From Nelumbo lutea (taxonomy: Eukaryota; Streptophyta; Magnoliopsida; Proteales; Nelumbonaceae): 64,000 nt of DNA. The notes under the pieces are model-generated. The model did not search any database. It saw nothing but the letters and a program-made list of their open reading frames with translations, and had not been told where the DNA came from. Below are positions 10,836 to 24,071 of the stretch, piece after piece (within the stretch, counting starts at the first letter, position 1; every line of letters starts with the position of its first letter). Made by a program: the position numbers and the translations under genes. The stretch spans positions 209,064,348-209,128,347 of the forward strand of contig JAKGHH010000001.1 in NCBI GenBank assembly GCA_022828595.1, given 5' to 3'.

Positions 10836-10880
10836 TACTAGCGGGGACATGTGGGATGCACGGGATTTATTAAACAAAAG
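10836..10880 (-). other. Possible Helitron 3' terminus (minus strand)
   Basis: The minus strand reads CCCGTGCATCCCACATGTCC followed by CCGCTAGT (CTAG at 10848-10851). A similar end, CCCATGCATCGCACTTGTCC then CTACTAGT, occurs on the plus strand at 50570-50597. Only the end is visible; no body was delimited. Confidence 0.3.
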
Positions 10881-10897
10881 CTAAATAAGAGAAAAAG

Positions 10898-11352
10898 GGC
10901 CATTTACTAAAATACCTCTTATAGTTTCACGGATTTACTAAAATATACCCTATAGTTAAAATTTTACTAAAACACCACTTATAATTTGCAATGGATTTAA
11001 TCAATCTTCCATTAGATGACAATGGAAAATGATAGCGATGACCTTAATGTTCATTTAAATAAATTTAATCAAAAAATATAAAAATAAAAATATCATTTTT
11101 GCACTTTATAAGACACGGGCAACCACTCTATTGGATATATTTGGCTAATTTTGCTTTTTGTACAAAAAAAAAGTGTTAAGGGTATTTTTGAAATAAAAAA
11201 TCATGGGCCTAATGGCAAAACAAACACTCCTTAATGAAAGATTTATTAAGTGAATAAGTTGTAAAATATATGGGATATTTTAATAAAATGAAAACTAAAA
11301 GGTAAGTTTAAGTAAATATGTTAAACTATAAGATGTGTTCTAGTAAATGACC
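10898..11352. mobile_element. MULE-like MITE with ~80-bp inverted repeats
   Basis: The left end (GGCCATTTACTAAAATACC, then TCTTATAGTTT) matches the reverse complement of the right end (GGTCATTTACTAGAACACA, then TCTTATAGTTT), and similarity runs for about 80 bp. No clear target duplication is visible. No coding sequence. Confidence 0.6.
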
Positions 11353-12534
11353 ATAATAGAATCACATAAGAGTATACAATTGTTTTTATATTTTCAACTT
11401 TTTAAGTAATCAATAATTACTCATATTTTATATACTACTTTTAATAATTTTTTTATAATACAAAAATAATAGTAATTAATTTCAATTAGGTTTATTCGTC
11501 AAACTGATGAAATCGACAAACCCGATCAACTCGACCCAAGCCAGTTAGTTTTCTAGTATTTTAGGTCAGCTTTGGTTATAAAATTTCCCAATTCAACCAA
11601 ATTGAATCAATGTCACTTTGGCCATTTGTAAACCAACCAAAATTGAATAACCTAACCATGGATATATATTAATATTTTATGTTTTAAATATATTTTTTAA
11701 TATGAAAAATTGGAAAATTTCCTATATTTCTTAGTCTAAAATGTTTTATATCATAAATCTAATTTTTAAATATATTTTTTAATAATTGCACTACAATTTT
11801 TAAAATTAAATTTACTTTTTAAGTTAAAATCTTTTGACTCGACTAATCAAACCAAAAAATCTATCCAAACCAATACAACTTGAGTGAGTTGGTTTTCACA
11901 AATGGTCAATCGGTTTCAACTAACCAACTCCCCAACCTGATCAAGTAAATTTGGTTGGCCAAATAGCCTACAACTGAACCGAACCAACTCATGAACACTC
12001 GTAATTTCAGATAAATTAATAGTTTCATATATGATAAATAAAAATAGTTTAATCTTCAATAATTATTGAAAATTCATAGAAAAAATACACAATTATTGAA
12101 AATATATTTATAATGAAAAAAATACAATAAGTACTAAAGATATACTAAGTTAATCAATAAATAGTATAATCTCAAATAATAGTTTAATCTCTAATACATA
12201 TTAATCAATAAATTATAACAAAAATACAATAAGTACAATAAATTATATTTAAAAATTTCACTAATAGTAGTTTAATCTCCTATAATTATTGAAAGTTTTT
12301 TATTAAATAACAAAACAAAATAAATTTATACATAATAATTGAAAATACATTTATGAAAAAAACAATAAATAGTTTCTGAAATACAATAAATATTAATTTT
12401 AGTATATATAATTATATAATAAATACAGATTAAGAGTTTAAAATTATTATTAATAAATATTAATTTTTTAAAATTATTTTCTCAAATTTTACTTGATATA
12501 AGTGAAATTAGTTATTTACAATATTATGTAAAAA
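11353..12534. other. AT-rich intergenic sequence
   Basis: No gene. 11510-12000 contains AACCAACTC/GGTTGG-type fold-back sequence that ends at GAACACTCG. The rest is simple AT-rich DNA. Confidence 0.4.
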
Positions 12535-13400
12535 TATTAAATTATTATTAATTTCAATATTATGTTATAATTATTTTTCTACTTTTCAGAAAATTTTTAA
12601 ATTTATTACATAATTTCTTTATTTTAACAATTTAAAATCTAGTTGTGTTAAATATTTTTTATTTAAATTACCCAGTTACTTAAATACTTAAATAATATGT
12701 AAAATATTTAAATTTTAAAATATTAGTTAATTATGGAATTTAATTATCCACAAAATCATAATTTATACTATTATTACGTAATTTCATTATTAATTTTGTA
12801 ATATATTAAATTATTATTAATTTCAATTTTATGTTATAATTATTTTTCTTCTTTAAAGAAATTCTTTAAATTTATTACATAATTTCGTTTATTTAACTAT
12901 TTAAATTCTAGTTATGATAAATATTTAGTTATTTAAATATTCAAATAATCTATAAAATATTTAAATTTTTATTTGAATTTTATTTATTTAAAGCTATTAC
13001 ATATTATTAAATATTTGAAAAATTTTAAATTTATGATTCAGGAAAACCTAATTTAAATTGTTAGTACATAATTTCATGATATATTTTGTAAAATATAAAA
13101 TTATTTATTAGATAATTTCGTTATTTTAACTATTTAAAATATAGTTATGATAAATATTTTATTATTTAAATAATTTATAAAACATTTAACTTTTTTTGTT
13201 ATTTGAATTTTATTTATTTAAAGCTATTACATATTATTAAATATTTGAAAAACATTTAAATTGATAATCTGGATGAACATAATTTAAATTTTTAATACAT
13301 AATTTCGTTATATGTTTTGTAAAAATATAAAATTATTTTTTTGTTGTATTTTTAATTAATATTTTAAAATTATTATATAATTTTGCTAGAATATTTAAAT
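12535..13400. repeat. Degenerate AT-rich tandem repeat, period about 235-280 bp
   Basis: Blocks recur with TTTAAATTTATTACATAATTT, CTAGTTATGATAAATATTT and TTAAAGCTATTACATATTA. The best pair is 12885-13115 against 13120-13345. An older unit precedes it at 12535-12810. No coding potential. Confidence 0.65.
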
Positions 13401-13447
13401 AATTCTTAAAATTTTTAATCCAAACTTTATTTAGATAAAATGTAGGG

Positions 13448-13600
13448 GAGAGGATAAATAGGAATTAGAGATAATTTAGGAGAGAAACTCTCTATTAAAT
13501 TAGAGATAGTTGTGGAGATAAATAGGAATTAAAGATAATTTAGAAGATAAATAGGAATTAGAGATAATTCTGGAGAAAGTGGGGGAGGTAGTTTAGGATA
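13448..13600. repeat. Short tandem repeat, about 32-bp unit
   Basis: GATAAATAGGAATTAGAGAT followed by AATTTAGGAGA-like sequence recurs about four times with small changes. Confidence 0.6.
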
Positions 13601-13744
13601 AATTTTAAGAGAAGAGATTATTTAGGTTATTGGGAAAGTGCATCTCATTTGTTGTTTGAAAAATGAAATGGAATTAAAAAATTAAAAATTAAAAAAAAGA
13701 GAAAATTTCTTCACCGCTTTGTTTTAATATAGATATATAGATTT

Positions 13745-14010
13745 GAGAGCATCAAGAATTTTTAGACTATTAGATTCCCCATCCATACAAATTGGGCTGT
13801 TAGATTTGTATTTTATACAATATAGACCATTGAATGTGTATCACAAATTTTGGACCGTTAGCTTTACCTTTGACACATTTGGTAGTCGTTAGGTTCATGG
13901 TTTAAACAATTTTAACCATTAGATATGCATCTCAAGAAATTTAGACTCTTGGATTTTACGTAATTTCATCTACTAGGTTTATGTTATACACAATTTTGAT
14001 CGTCAGATGC
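13745..14010. repeat. Degenerate ~35-40 bp interspersed repeat
   Basis: The core (ACCGTTAGATTTG with variants, each after TTTTGGACC-like sequence) recurs about seven to nine times. Such arrays are typical of internal or subterminal parts of plant DNA transposons. No ends were found. Confidence 0.45.
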
Positions 14011-14129
14011 TTTCAATTTGAACCACAACCACAAGGTGAACATTGAGTTATTTTAATATGTATGTGTAAGATGTTTCTTTGTCTACTATATCATTCTGAA
14101 CTTTGACAATTAGAACATGTTAAAATTGG

Positions 14130-14513
14130 TTGAAATTAATGGACCGGTTTTGGGTTGGACTCTGTCTAAATCAAAATCTATTTGGATGGATTGGACAGAC
14201 CAATAAGACATATTGAATTTGGTTGGACCAATATGACATGTTGGATTGAACCTGGTTCGTCCATAGTGAATTTATATTGGATTGAGCCAATATCTGGTCA
14301 ATTGATAGAAGATAAGAACATAGGTGTCAATGGACCAGGTTTGAGTTGAAACTGATATAAATTAACAGGTATTTGAACATATTGGGCAGTCTCTGGACCG
14401 GTCCAAAATGGTAAAAAATATTCATTGGATTGGATTGGACCAAGCCCATTTGTAATGGACTCACATTGGACTGGACCGGATTGGACCAAATCCAGTTCAA
14501 TTGACACCCCTAA
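14130..14513. repeat. Fold-back repeat, GGACCGGATTGGACC family, copy 1
   Basis: Rich in GGATTGGACC and TGGTCC words. The inner part runs from GGTGTCAATGGACC (14321) to ATTGACACCCCTA (14513), which are mutually complementary. The whole ~380-bp block is repeated at 14990-15345. Confidence 0.55.
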
Positions 14514-14989
14514 TTACTAGTTTTACCTAAATAGCATTGTAATGATGCTATTGAGAGAAAAATAAGAAAAAAAAGAAATTAGAATTTGGCTTTAATTACT
14601 TGAGCTTTACAACACAAATATGAGGTTTAGAAATACAAATTCAAATATAAATATGTACAACACAAATATGAGGTTTAGAAATACGGTATACAAGGTTTAC
14701 TCTTCCCAAACTAAGCCTAAACTCCAAGTTAGGTCGAAGAAAACTCACTATAAGGGGTACTAGAATAAGCATATAAAAAGATGCTCATATTACCTTTAAT
14801 TTATTAATTAAATTGGCTGTGGGTGAGCTTAAATAACGCATATTCAATTTTTTATTTCTATAAATTAAAAAAATAGCAAAATTTTAAAGGGGTTATGAAG
14901 TAATATGAGGAATCCGATGTGGATCAAAGCATTTCAATATATAGACTATAGATAAATTCTTATCATACAAAAAAGTCAATGAGGTTGAT

Positions 14990-15345
14990 TGACTACTCAG
15001 CCCAAAATCAATTTGGACGAGTTGGATGGACCAACAAGACATCTGGTCTAAAATATTTATTAGATTGGATTGGACTTGGTCCCTCCGTATTAAATTTTTA
15101 TTAGAATGGGTTGGATTAAGGCAATATCTGGTCCATTGATATAAGATAAGAACATATGTGTCAATGGACTGGGTTTGGTTGAAACCAATCTAAGTCAAAA
15201 TGAATTGGACAGTCCAAACATTGAATTGGACCGGTCCAAATTGATACAAAACATTCATTGGATTGGATTGGACCTGGTCCATTTATAATGGACTCACATT
15301 AGACTGGACCGGATTGGACCAAATCCAGTCCAATTGACACCCCTA
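14990..15345. repeat. Fold-back repeat, GGACCGGATTGGACC family, copy 2
   Basis: Same order of words as copy 1, including CAATATCTGGTCCATTGATA, AAGATAAGAACATA and the closing CAATTGACACCCCTA. It is a direct repeat about 840 bp away, and a related copy with a large insert lies inside the MULE at 43.3-45.2 kb. Confidence 0.55.
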
Positions 15346-16781
15346 CTCATAGTTAGCTTGGCCACTGGACAAAAAGGTAAGTTTTAGATATAGATAAGAA
15401 ATCTCTTTGATAGGGGTCTATAGAGGTTTTGAAAAATGAAGGCAAGTTATATATATTGACATCAATTTGGATAACCATTTCTTGTATTTCTTGCATTTCT
15501 CAAAAATAAAATGAACAAGCAAAGTACACTAATTAATGCCCTCAAATCTAGGATTGCAAATTGGGTTGCTCAACTTAAAGAATTTCAAATACACCAGGAT
15601 TTTATTAAGATAAAACAAATTAATAAACAAAAGTTGAGTTTATCATACAATCTTAAAAGAAAAGAAAAAAGATCAAACATATTAATAAACAAAAATTTCA
15701 AGTACACCAGGGTTTTATTAAGATAAAACTATAAGAAATACCATTGAACTGATAAATGACAACTATTAAAATTTTGGTTCTTAATAAAAATAATAGCAAT
15801 CATAATCATTTTAAGCTCTAGTTCAATAACCCATTCCTTCATCGCACTTGGACCACCTACAAAAGAAAAAAAAAAACCCTTTCATTTTTTTAATCTTCTA
15901 TTACATGGAAATAGTGAATATAAAAAAAAAAATATCAGTACTCCCAAAACCATGGTCATTTAGTAAGCTACTTTCATATGAATCAGGAGGGAGCTACATC
16001 AGGTTTTGGTTGGGGTTGATTGAAGGCCATTCGAAATTTAACAAAGTTCCCCAACCCATCCTGACCCAAGCTGCATCCTTATGAGAACTTTTTTCACAAC
16101 TTTCTGTTTCTCTCTTGTGTTTTATTAAACCAAGCACAACCTTAGTGAGCGTTTTCTACAATTTGTCTTTGTTTTGAAAAACAAAACCATAGGTATTGGT
16201 GAATACACTCTTAACATGTTTTTTTGGTAGAACCCATAGCAAGTGTTAGATATCTTAGTATTTCAAGATCAAACATCTCAACTACTACCTTAGTGTTTCA
16301 AGCTACACTAATTGATGTAAAACTCAAAGTACAAAATGTTATTATTGTTACAAATACATGGAGCCGTCAGGCATGACATAAGATAAATGAAGAAGGAGCA
16401 GTTCTAGATTCAAGAAACACCATTCTTCCAAAACCACCTGTGTCAAGCCTATACTAGAATATGGTATTCCCGTTCCAACTTAAATCTGTTGGAAATTAGA
16501 TTCTAATATATTCATTCAAAGCCAAATTTGTACTTAGTTTTTATACTCTTTGCTAGTAAAATTTATATCTTTTCATGAGGCACTCTATCTACAATTGTAT
16601 TACTTCATAACTGTTAAGTCCATAATCAATATTGTAGGGCATTTAAAAGATATGTGAGACTTATTATGAGATTTGGATGACCTAGTTATTTGTAGACCTA
16701 AAATATCCTAACTAAGGGTGAGTTTGGATAGCTTACTTTTAAGGTTAGTACACGAATGTGAGTCCAAGCCATTTTGATACC
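15346..16781. other. Intergenic sequence without recognisable gene
   Basis: AT-rich. A short duplication is visible (CACCAGGATTTTATTAAGAT near 15590 and a similar block near 15703). No coding region or clear transposon ends were found. Confidence 0.4.
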
Positions 16782-17016
16782 AAGGTTTTAAAAACTGACC
16801 TGGAAACGAAACCGTTCTGCCCATCAGTTTCCAGGTCAGCGGTTCAACTGTTCAGGCAAATGGTTCGAATGGTTTAAATATTGTAACTGGTGAAATGTCA
16901 TCTTACCCATTAGATTGGAATATTAGGGTAAGATGCATATAAATACAAGAGAAAAAAAGGTTCGACTGTTTGAGAATGAGAGAGATGTGAGAAGTTGTCG
17001 ATGGCTGAAAGAGTTT

Positions 17017-17052
<36 letters not shown>

Positions 17053-17611
17053 GAAGAAGAAGAAGAAGGAAGGAAGGAAGGAAGGAAGGAATGAAGAGGA
17101 GGAGGAGGTCACTTGCAGGTTGCAATGACGACGATGACGATGATGGTGAACTACAGCAGCATCAGTGGCGGAGATGAAAGTAGATCTGGGATTTCTCTCG
17201 TTCTCAGATCTCACTCTCTCTCTCTCTCTCTAGATATGTCATCTAGACTCTAGATTGCTCTCCCAGATCTCTAAATGTGACATATCTTAGATCTCTCTCA
17301 CTATCTCACACATCCCTCAACTGGTATCTCTCTCTCTCTCTTTCTTTCTCTCTCTCTCTCTCCAGTAGATCTCAGATCTGAGAGATCTTATTCTCTTTTC
17401 ATTCTTGCTCTAACTTGTTAGAAGTAATAAACCACAAACCATTCTCCGGGTCAAACGGTTCAACTGTCAAACTGTTTGGGTCAATGGCTCATTGACTAAT
17501 TCAACGGTTTTTTACCAAAGACCGGGTTTAAGGTAAAACGGAACTGATTGCCTAAAAGGTTGTAGTCCGAATGGTCCGACCGTCTAGGTCAACGACGGTT
17601 CAAAAACATTG
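16782..17611. mobile_element. MULE-type MITE, long form (copy A)
   Basis: The ends AAGGTTTTAAAAACTGACC and GGTTCAAAAACATTG are inverted, and the element is flanked by a perfect 9-bp duplication TTTGATACC (16773-16781, 17612-17620). Its interior (ATTAGATTGGAATATTAGGG then TAAGATGCATATAAATA, GA-rich microsatellite 17022-17050, CT-rich tract) reappears inverted at 33918-34678. The open frame it contains is low-complexity and not credible as a gene. Confidence 0.8.
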
Positions 17612-17850
17612 TTTGATACCATGAATAATACAAGATCAAGGGACAATTTCAGTAAGCTGTTATGTATTTTCACTAATGTGTAATATATACAATATACTAT
17701 ATGAGTAATCCATTTACATCGATCTAAAATTATCTATCCACTAGGACGATTTGTCTTGAAGTAGAACTCTTAATTTGGACATCTACCATCACAAAAGCCT
17801 TAAACTTCACACTAGTGAGAACCAATCTTAAGTGGCTCGATAGGCTGGAA

Positions 17851-20449
17851 TCATGAACACCAGTGCATATAATGTGAACTCTCAGTTTTCCAATTGAAAC
17901 GATCCCCATCTACCATAACACATTGTTGCACTACCAAGACAGAAGCCACACTAGTTGCAAAGTCTGATGACTCAAGCATATCGCCAATCACCCCAAGCTC
18001 CGAATTTTCAATCCAATTCTCCATGGCTGTGTCATTCATCAAGTTTGTGTTATGTCGTCGCCCCACCATCACAAGGTGGTAGTTATTAAACCGTAGAGAT
18101 CGGATTCCATAAAACACCTGCTCCATGTCCTCCACCACTTTCTCACAGTACACGGCACGTTCATTTCTGATGTTGTGGAGTTTGAATTCATGCACAACAA
18201 AATCGTCCATCATCCTCTCACTCTCATCGTTCTTGTCTCGGTTCGTTTCGCACAGCATAAACCTTACCACGGTGACGCTCACGCCAGGGTGTGTCGACAT
18301 TCGGGTGCAGTAGGCCAACGCCTCACGGTCATCTTCTCCACCTAAAAATATTACAAGTATGCTATATCTGTAAGCGAAGTAGTCACGCACTGCGGCCAAG
18401 CTGTGGTGTCCACGGTGCACAAGAATCCCCACTGTGCAAGGTGCATTTAGGAGTACATTCCGATTAAGTTTATTTATGGAGCTATTAGCAGCAGACACTC
18501 CTCCACCAATGAAGGAGTGATTCTTGCGTGAAGGAATGATAATGAGAGCTGCCCTTTTCTGAAGCGCTAACGTGCAAATGTCCTTGTGCATGGTCTTATA
18601 AGGGGCGACGACAGTACAGGGTTGAAAGCAAAAACACCCATTTGAGTTGTTTGAGTAGTTTCTGAAGGCAGCTGTAGTAGGATCAAAATCGTTGCTTTCC
18701 AACATCTGCTTGCTTATTGTTTGACAATATGTCACAGGGATAACTCTACCAACTAGCTCGACCAGGTGGAGCACATACGCGCTTATGGCACTGAAACTGG
18801 TTGGGTGGGAAGCTTCAAGAAGGGTGATGATGGCATGGACATCTTCCTCACCATGGATGCATGTAAGAACCCTAAATTCTGGATCCATTATGGCATTTTG
18901 TATTGTTCCATTTGTCTTTGCAACAAAATGGTTTGAAGAATCAAGGAAAATTGTCGCCAAGGGGGTTACAATGGATGTAACGATGATAGTTGATAATGTC
19001 AGAATGACCATGCTTTGATCGTCTATCAACTGCACAAATTAAGTAGCTAGTTAGGATCAAACACTCAAATATATGTTGAGAAAATATATAATGAGTAAAG
19101 AAGCTGGTTTAATTTAATTACCTCTTTTGTTCTCCAATTTATGAAGGTGACCATCTCAATCAAGCCTCTAATGTTCATCATAAGACTAAGGGACAATGAG
19201 TGTTTAACGCTGAGATTGCAGAAAAGTGATGGTATCATAGTAGCTACCAGCTTGGCTGTGTATCCAATAACAATGATGGATTGAAGCATTTCAAAGTTTT
19301 TCATGTCTTTGATCTGGTAAACATCTATACTTAGCCCGAGTCGAATATAGAAAAAAGGAAGAAGAAAATCCTCGAGCATGGTATCAATGGTTTCAGCAAG
19401 GGCTATGCCAATGGGTGAGCCTTCAGGTATAGCGAAGCCTAGCATAAGAGGCACATCAACTGCAGAAGCACCTATCATTTCTCCAAATGTTGTAAAGATC
19501 AGTACTCCAAGCAATATAACTGTGATGAAAATCTGATTTATTGGTCTCCCCTTTGTGTGTGTCCTATTAATCCACAATATGCCAGGTCGCAGCATAAACA
19601 TTACAAAAATTGCCAAAGCAATTAAGACCATGAATGTGAGTAGTGAGTCGCTCAAGCTGGTCTGATGTACAACGATGTACAATGCCATGAAGAAATATCC
19701 CAGTATGTCATTAACCACTGAAGATGATAATGCAAGCCTCCCAATCTCGGTATTGACTAGATTGTATTCACTTATGGTGTAAGCAAGAACAGGGAAGGCG
19801 GTGATAGACAAGGATGCACCCACAAAGAAGTAGAAAGGTCCTAGGCTGTCGTCGATGAATCTACTCAAATAGAGACCAATGGAATTGGTGACTATGAAAG
19901 GAATTAAGAAACATATGATACCGATATTTAGTGCTTTCTTGGAAGGCCATCGTAGCAAATTTCTGTTCATTTTCACTGGAATCAAGAACACAAAGTAGAT
20001 TGTTGCCAGTTTAGACAGTACATTCACAACAAGCATTTCTCCCTTTGGAAACATCATGTTCATGAAAGATTTGTTGCGCCCTAAGACGGAGGGTCCCATA
20101 ATTATACCCACCTTTATAACCAAATAGAAGAGAACAAAGATTAAAACAGTTATTAACTAGAAATTTCAAAGAAGAGGAAGAAAAAATTAATAAGTTTACT
20201 TACAATTATGTTACAGATGAACTTGGGTTGCCTGAGAAGCCTGAGGATATAATGAAGGGAGCGGAATAAGAACATGAACAAGATGAGCTGAAACATCAAG
20301 ATGGGTAAGGTGAATTTTAGAGGATCATCTCCAAACCACATGCTTCTTGAATTGATTGCGGCCTTGGACTTGTATTGGCACACGATTTCATATTTATTAG
20401 CAGAAGTATTTGTGTCAGGAGAGAAGAAGGTAGGGTGCACATGAGCCAT
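17851..20449 (-). CDS. Cation/H+ antiporter of the plant CHX family (CPA2)
   Basis: Three exons join in frame: 20204-20449, 19122-20111 and 17851-19029, giving about 804 residues, the normal CHX size of roughly 780-850. The first ATG is at 20449; the frame is open a few codons further up but without another ATG. The N-terminal half is a multi-span membrane antiporter domain with GPSVLGR, SLSITAFPVLA and the VVND motif. The C-terminal half is the soluble regulatory tail ending ELGVIGDMLESSDF and SVLVVQQ, typical of CHX proteins. These carriers exchange K+ or Na+ for H+ at endomembranes or the plasma membrane; substrate and location cannot be told here. WFGDDPLKFTLP near the N terminus suggests the CHX14/15-like part of the family, with low certainty. 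No stops or frameshifts. A TATA-like TTAAATAAAG lies about 110 bp upstream of the ATG. Confidence 0.9.
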
Positions 20450-21597
20450 CTTTCTCTCCCCCACTCTCCCACAGGTAGGCTAAGCTATTTCAGCCTTGCA
20501 GAAGAAGAATGAATGAATGAATGGATGGATGGATGTGGGAATGCATTTTGGGTCTTTATTTAACAAGTTGTAGACATGGTTGTTTTTTGCTGGTTTATGA
20601 ATATGACATGTAATGAATTTTGAATCCTTGTTGGATGACAAGTTATGAGCACCAAATTTGGAAATTTGGTGTTCCAGCCAATACCACTGTTGGATTAAGA
20701 TCTTACTCTGATTTTTCGGAACTAACGCACTAATGTCAACTCTGGATATGTTGTTGGCCTTGTAAAAAATACTCTGGATATGTTGGATTAAGATTAAGAT
20801 TAATTAAGCTTGTTGGTTAAGAACTTAGGTTAATATTAGAATTAGAACATAATGAGATTATCCTATTTTTGTTGGATGTTCTATTTATAATATTGTTCTC
20901 ACTTTAATCAATTTCATGGCAACTAACCAAGTTTTTAAGATTGAAGACGGCATCCTTTTAGTCAGTAAATAATGTTAAATAAAATAAATTGGGCATTCTC
21001 TCGGGCAGATTCAAATAGACCATTTCCAAATCCTAGTCTTTTAATTTATACTGTTACAAGTTGAACAAGTAACCACCAAGTAAATAAGTAAACAGGTGGC
21101 ACAATATGATTTTTGTTTTTGCATATAATTTTGGTCTAACGGACACCGGTTCGAATGCTTCAAGAGATAATGGCTTGGCTCAATATGTTTTAAGTTTCAA
21201 CTTTTGATATAAGTTATTTAAGCTTTAGGCTCAGTTTAGGATTACACTGTACATATTTGTGTAGTTGCATTATTTCTTCATAAACAGAGCCTAAAGGAAC
21301 AAACGTTGAATTGTGGAACAGAATTCATGTAGCAAATAAAAAATAGTTGGAACTTGGTTTGGAATGATCCAAACAATTAAACCATTCTCTGATTTTTGTC
21401 CTACTGATATTTGAAACATAGGTTTCCTCTAGTACTCCGTGTAATGGTAAAATCTCAGGCCGTCGAGCGTGAAAATGCAGTTTCAAGTCTGAGAGTGATC
21501 ACATTGTGCAAAAGATTAGAACTATATCCAATCCACCCCACCCAAAGTCTCCAAATAGTTAGGACCAACATTGAGTAATGGTGACTTGGTTCCTACC
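20450..21597. other. Upstream region of the CHX gene and intergenic DNA
   Basis: The first ~150 bp includes a GAAT/GGAT tetranucleotide tract (20506-20535) that would be 5'UTR, and the TATA-like site. Beyond that no gene or transposon end was recognised. Confidence 0.4.
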
Positions 21598-21853
21598 ATA
21601 GTTTTTAAAATCGACCCGGAGATCGAATTGGTCAGGGGTTTAACTATCGGGTCAAACGGTCGGCCTGTTTTGATAAAAAAATAGAAAAAAAAAAAAAACG
21701 GTCAAAACCATTTGAATGGTTAATCGCCCAGGTCAGTGTTTTGTTGACCAAAATCAACAGTTTTTTGAGAAATCCCGATTTTGGGGGAAAAAGGAAGCCG
21801 ATCACCTAACCGATTCCTGGTTTTTCCGGTCCGACCCAGTTTTGAAAGCCATT
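21598..21853. mobile_element. MULE-type MITE, short form (copy S1)
   Basis: A 256-bp fold-back element with termini ATAGTTTTTAAAATCGACCC and AGTTTTGAAAGCCATT, flanked by a perfect 9-bp duplication GTTCCTACC (21589-21597, 21854-21862). It is the short version of the family at 9314, 16782 and 33918. Confidence 0.8.
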
Positions 21854-21862
21854 GTTCCTACC

Positions 21863-23343
21863 CAGTGAAGGACTTGTGTCTATTTGAAATTTAGATATAA
21901 AAATCAAGAGGTGCATGATAGAAATAAAGTCAAGCCTGGTACTGACCTTTAGGTTTCCAATATTAAAATTTCTCTTTTTCTAGGGAGAGGGTTGTTAAAA
22001 ATAGGAATAAAAGATGACCACAATGAAGTATAGTGCAACCCCAGGTCCTATAGATTGAGCAACTAACTAAAATGGGTTTCAGAAGAAATCCCTAATAGAA
22101 TGGATTCCAGCCATCCAGTCATCCTGTTTTTTGACTCACTCCATCATCCATGTTGAAATCTTCAAACTTGTACTCCCTTTTCCTTTTGTATATTTAAGGA
22201 ATAAATCGTTTTTCCCCTATTTCTATCTGACGGTTTTCAAAATTAACATTAGAATTAAAAAAAAAAAGGAAGTAATTACTGAGTCCCTTTTTTTTAGTAA
22301 ACTGGTTTCATCCCCAGTGAAAAAGACCACCAAACAATTCTTTATTGGGCCTCTATCCACTATCACAAATGGGGTGTGCCCAAATCACTCGCTTAAAGTA
22401 TCAATAATTTTATAAATTTAAAACCAAATGATCCACTCGGATCCCTCTCCTGTGCCCCACTCTTGCATGTGCAACTATTGAAGAAGTTTCTTTCTGATCA
22501 TCACAAGGACCACTACAAGAGTAAACAGTTGAATAAATCAACTCAAGCTCAAAATTTCAAAGCTAAAGTTGAAATTGATGGAACATGGAAGAGAGATCAA
22601 TTTCTTTAATTAATATACAGTAAAATATGTGCATGACCATTTCAGTGGAATTGGATGCTGAGTGTTAAACCATTCGCCCTCACCATATCACTCACCTTTC
22701 TGGGAAACTGGCCCAGTCAATGAGTTCAATCAACGCTGAAGCCTCCCAAACAGGCCCTTAGGCTGATGGCATTCGGAAAACTCCACTCTGGTGGCTGATC
22801 CTATTGATCATGAATGTAGATGCTGGGATGTGGTACAGTTTCATCGTTATTCACGGAAGATGTTCCCAATGCACGATGGAATGTATGCATGAGGTTGTTG
22901 TGAGGCGCCCTGTGTGAAAGTAAGATCGTGAACAGTTTCAATTCGATTTGCGTGTGGAATGCTTGGCCAACGCACATCAAAGATAATTTGTGTTTTGTCA
23001 ACATAATGTTGAGTCCTTGGACCACTTTTTACACTGGGGGATATACTCTATTTCGGTAGTGGTCTTCTGACTTGATTTTAAACGCTTCAATTCTGTTTGA
23101 TCATCGCTCTCTCCTGTGTGAGTAAGTTCACTTACCATAAGTATTTTCTAAGTAACACTTATCCAAGTAATTAAATTTGTCTAAGCTTTCTAAAAAATGA
23201 ACGAATCCAGATCTAAATTACTTAAAAAACGGATAATGAAATAATGAAGTAATCTTTGAGAGCTCCTATGATCCGATAACTATTTGTTCATCATGTGACC
23301 TTGAGTTGATAAATTCGGTTATGCCCACTCAAAGGGTAGCCAA
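21863..23343. other. Intergenic sequence without recognisable gene
   Basis: No exon structure, RNA gene or transposon termini were recognised. Open frames here are short and unsupported. Confidence 0.35.
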
Positions 23344-23801
23344 TAGGGCATTAGGGCTGTCAACGGCTTAGGTTCTACACTTCTACCCCACCAAACCAAT
23401 TGTTTCGGGTTCTGTGATGTTGTCCTAATTAATAATTGGGTCAGTTCTAATTCTTGTTTGTTCTAAATTAATTATCGAGTTAATAATATATAAAGGTTTT
23501 CTAGTTAATAATATTCAAAAAAATAAATTTGATAGATAATATATAAGATTATTTTGGTTCAAAACTATTGAATTATTAATATATAAGCAAATTTCCATTT
23601 TATTGTCTTTTTTTATTAAAATTTTATGATTAAAAATGAAGTTTTAAGTTATTATTAACATGTAGATAAATAATTGAAATTATTTTGGGTTAATAATTCA
23701 TAATTGGAACTGTTCTGGTTCTATAATTTTGTTCTAATTAATAATTGATTCTGGACTGATACACCCTATACCGAATCAGACCCAACCCATTGACAGCCCT
23801 A
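23344..23801. mobile_element. hAT-type MITE
   Basis: The ends are TAGGGCATTAGGGCTGTCAA and CCATTGACAGCCCTA, which are inverted. The 8-bp flanks are GTAGCCAA (23336-23343) and CTAGCCAA (23802-23809), differing at one base. The left terminus has a small internal duplication (TAGGGCAT before TAGGGCTG). No coding sequence. Confidence 0.65.
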
Positions 23802-24071
23802 CTAGCCAACAAATCCAATAGTTTAAGTTGGCAATAAATTTTGGTGATCATTTGAACGAGGGATCCCTAGGGTTCAAGTACTAGAACTACATTTGGCATG
23901 GTTTTTAAAACTGACCCGGAGACCAAATTGGTCAAAGGTTTGGTTACAAGGTCGAACGGTCCGACCGTTTAAACCGAATAGTCGGCCTGTTCTGACAACA
24001 AAATTAAAAGTGGTCAAAATCGTTCGAACAGTTTAAACAGTAAACCACCGGGCGGTTAGCGATTTGTTGAC

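Noticed and set aside
16903..17214. 103-codon minus-strand open frame
   Set aside because: Poly-Ser/Phe/Leu translation of GA/CT tracts inside a MULE MITE with clear ends.
20450..20464. Start of the CHX gene at 20464
   Set aside because: The codon there is GTG; the first ATG in frame is at 20449.
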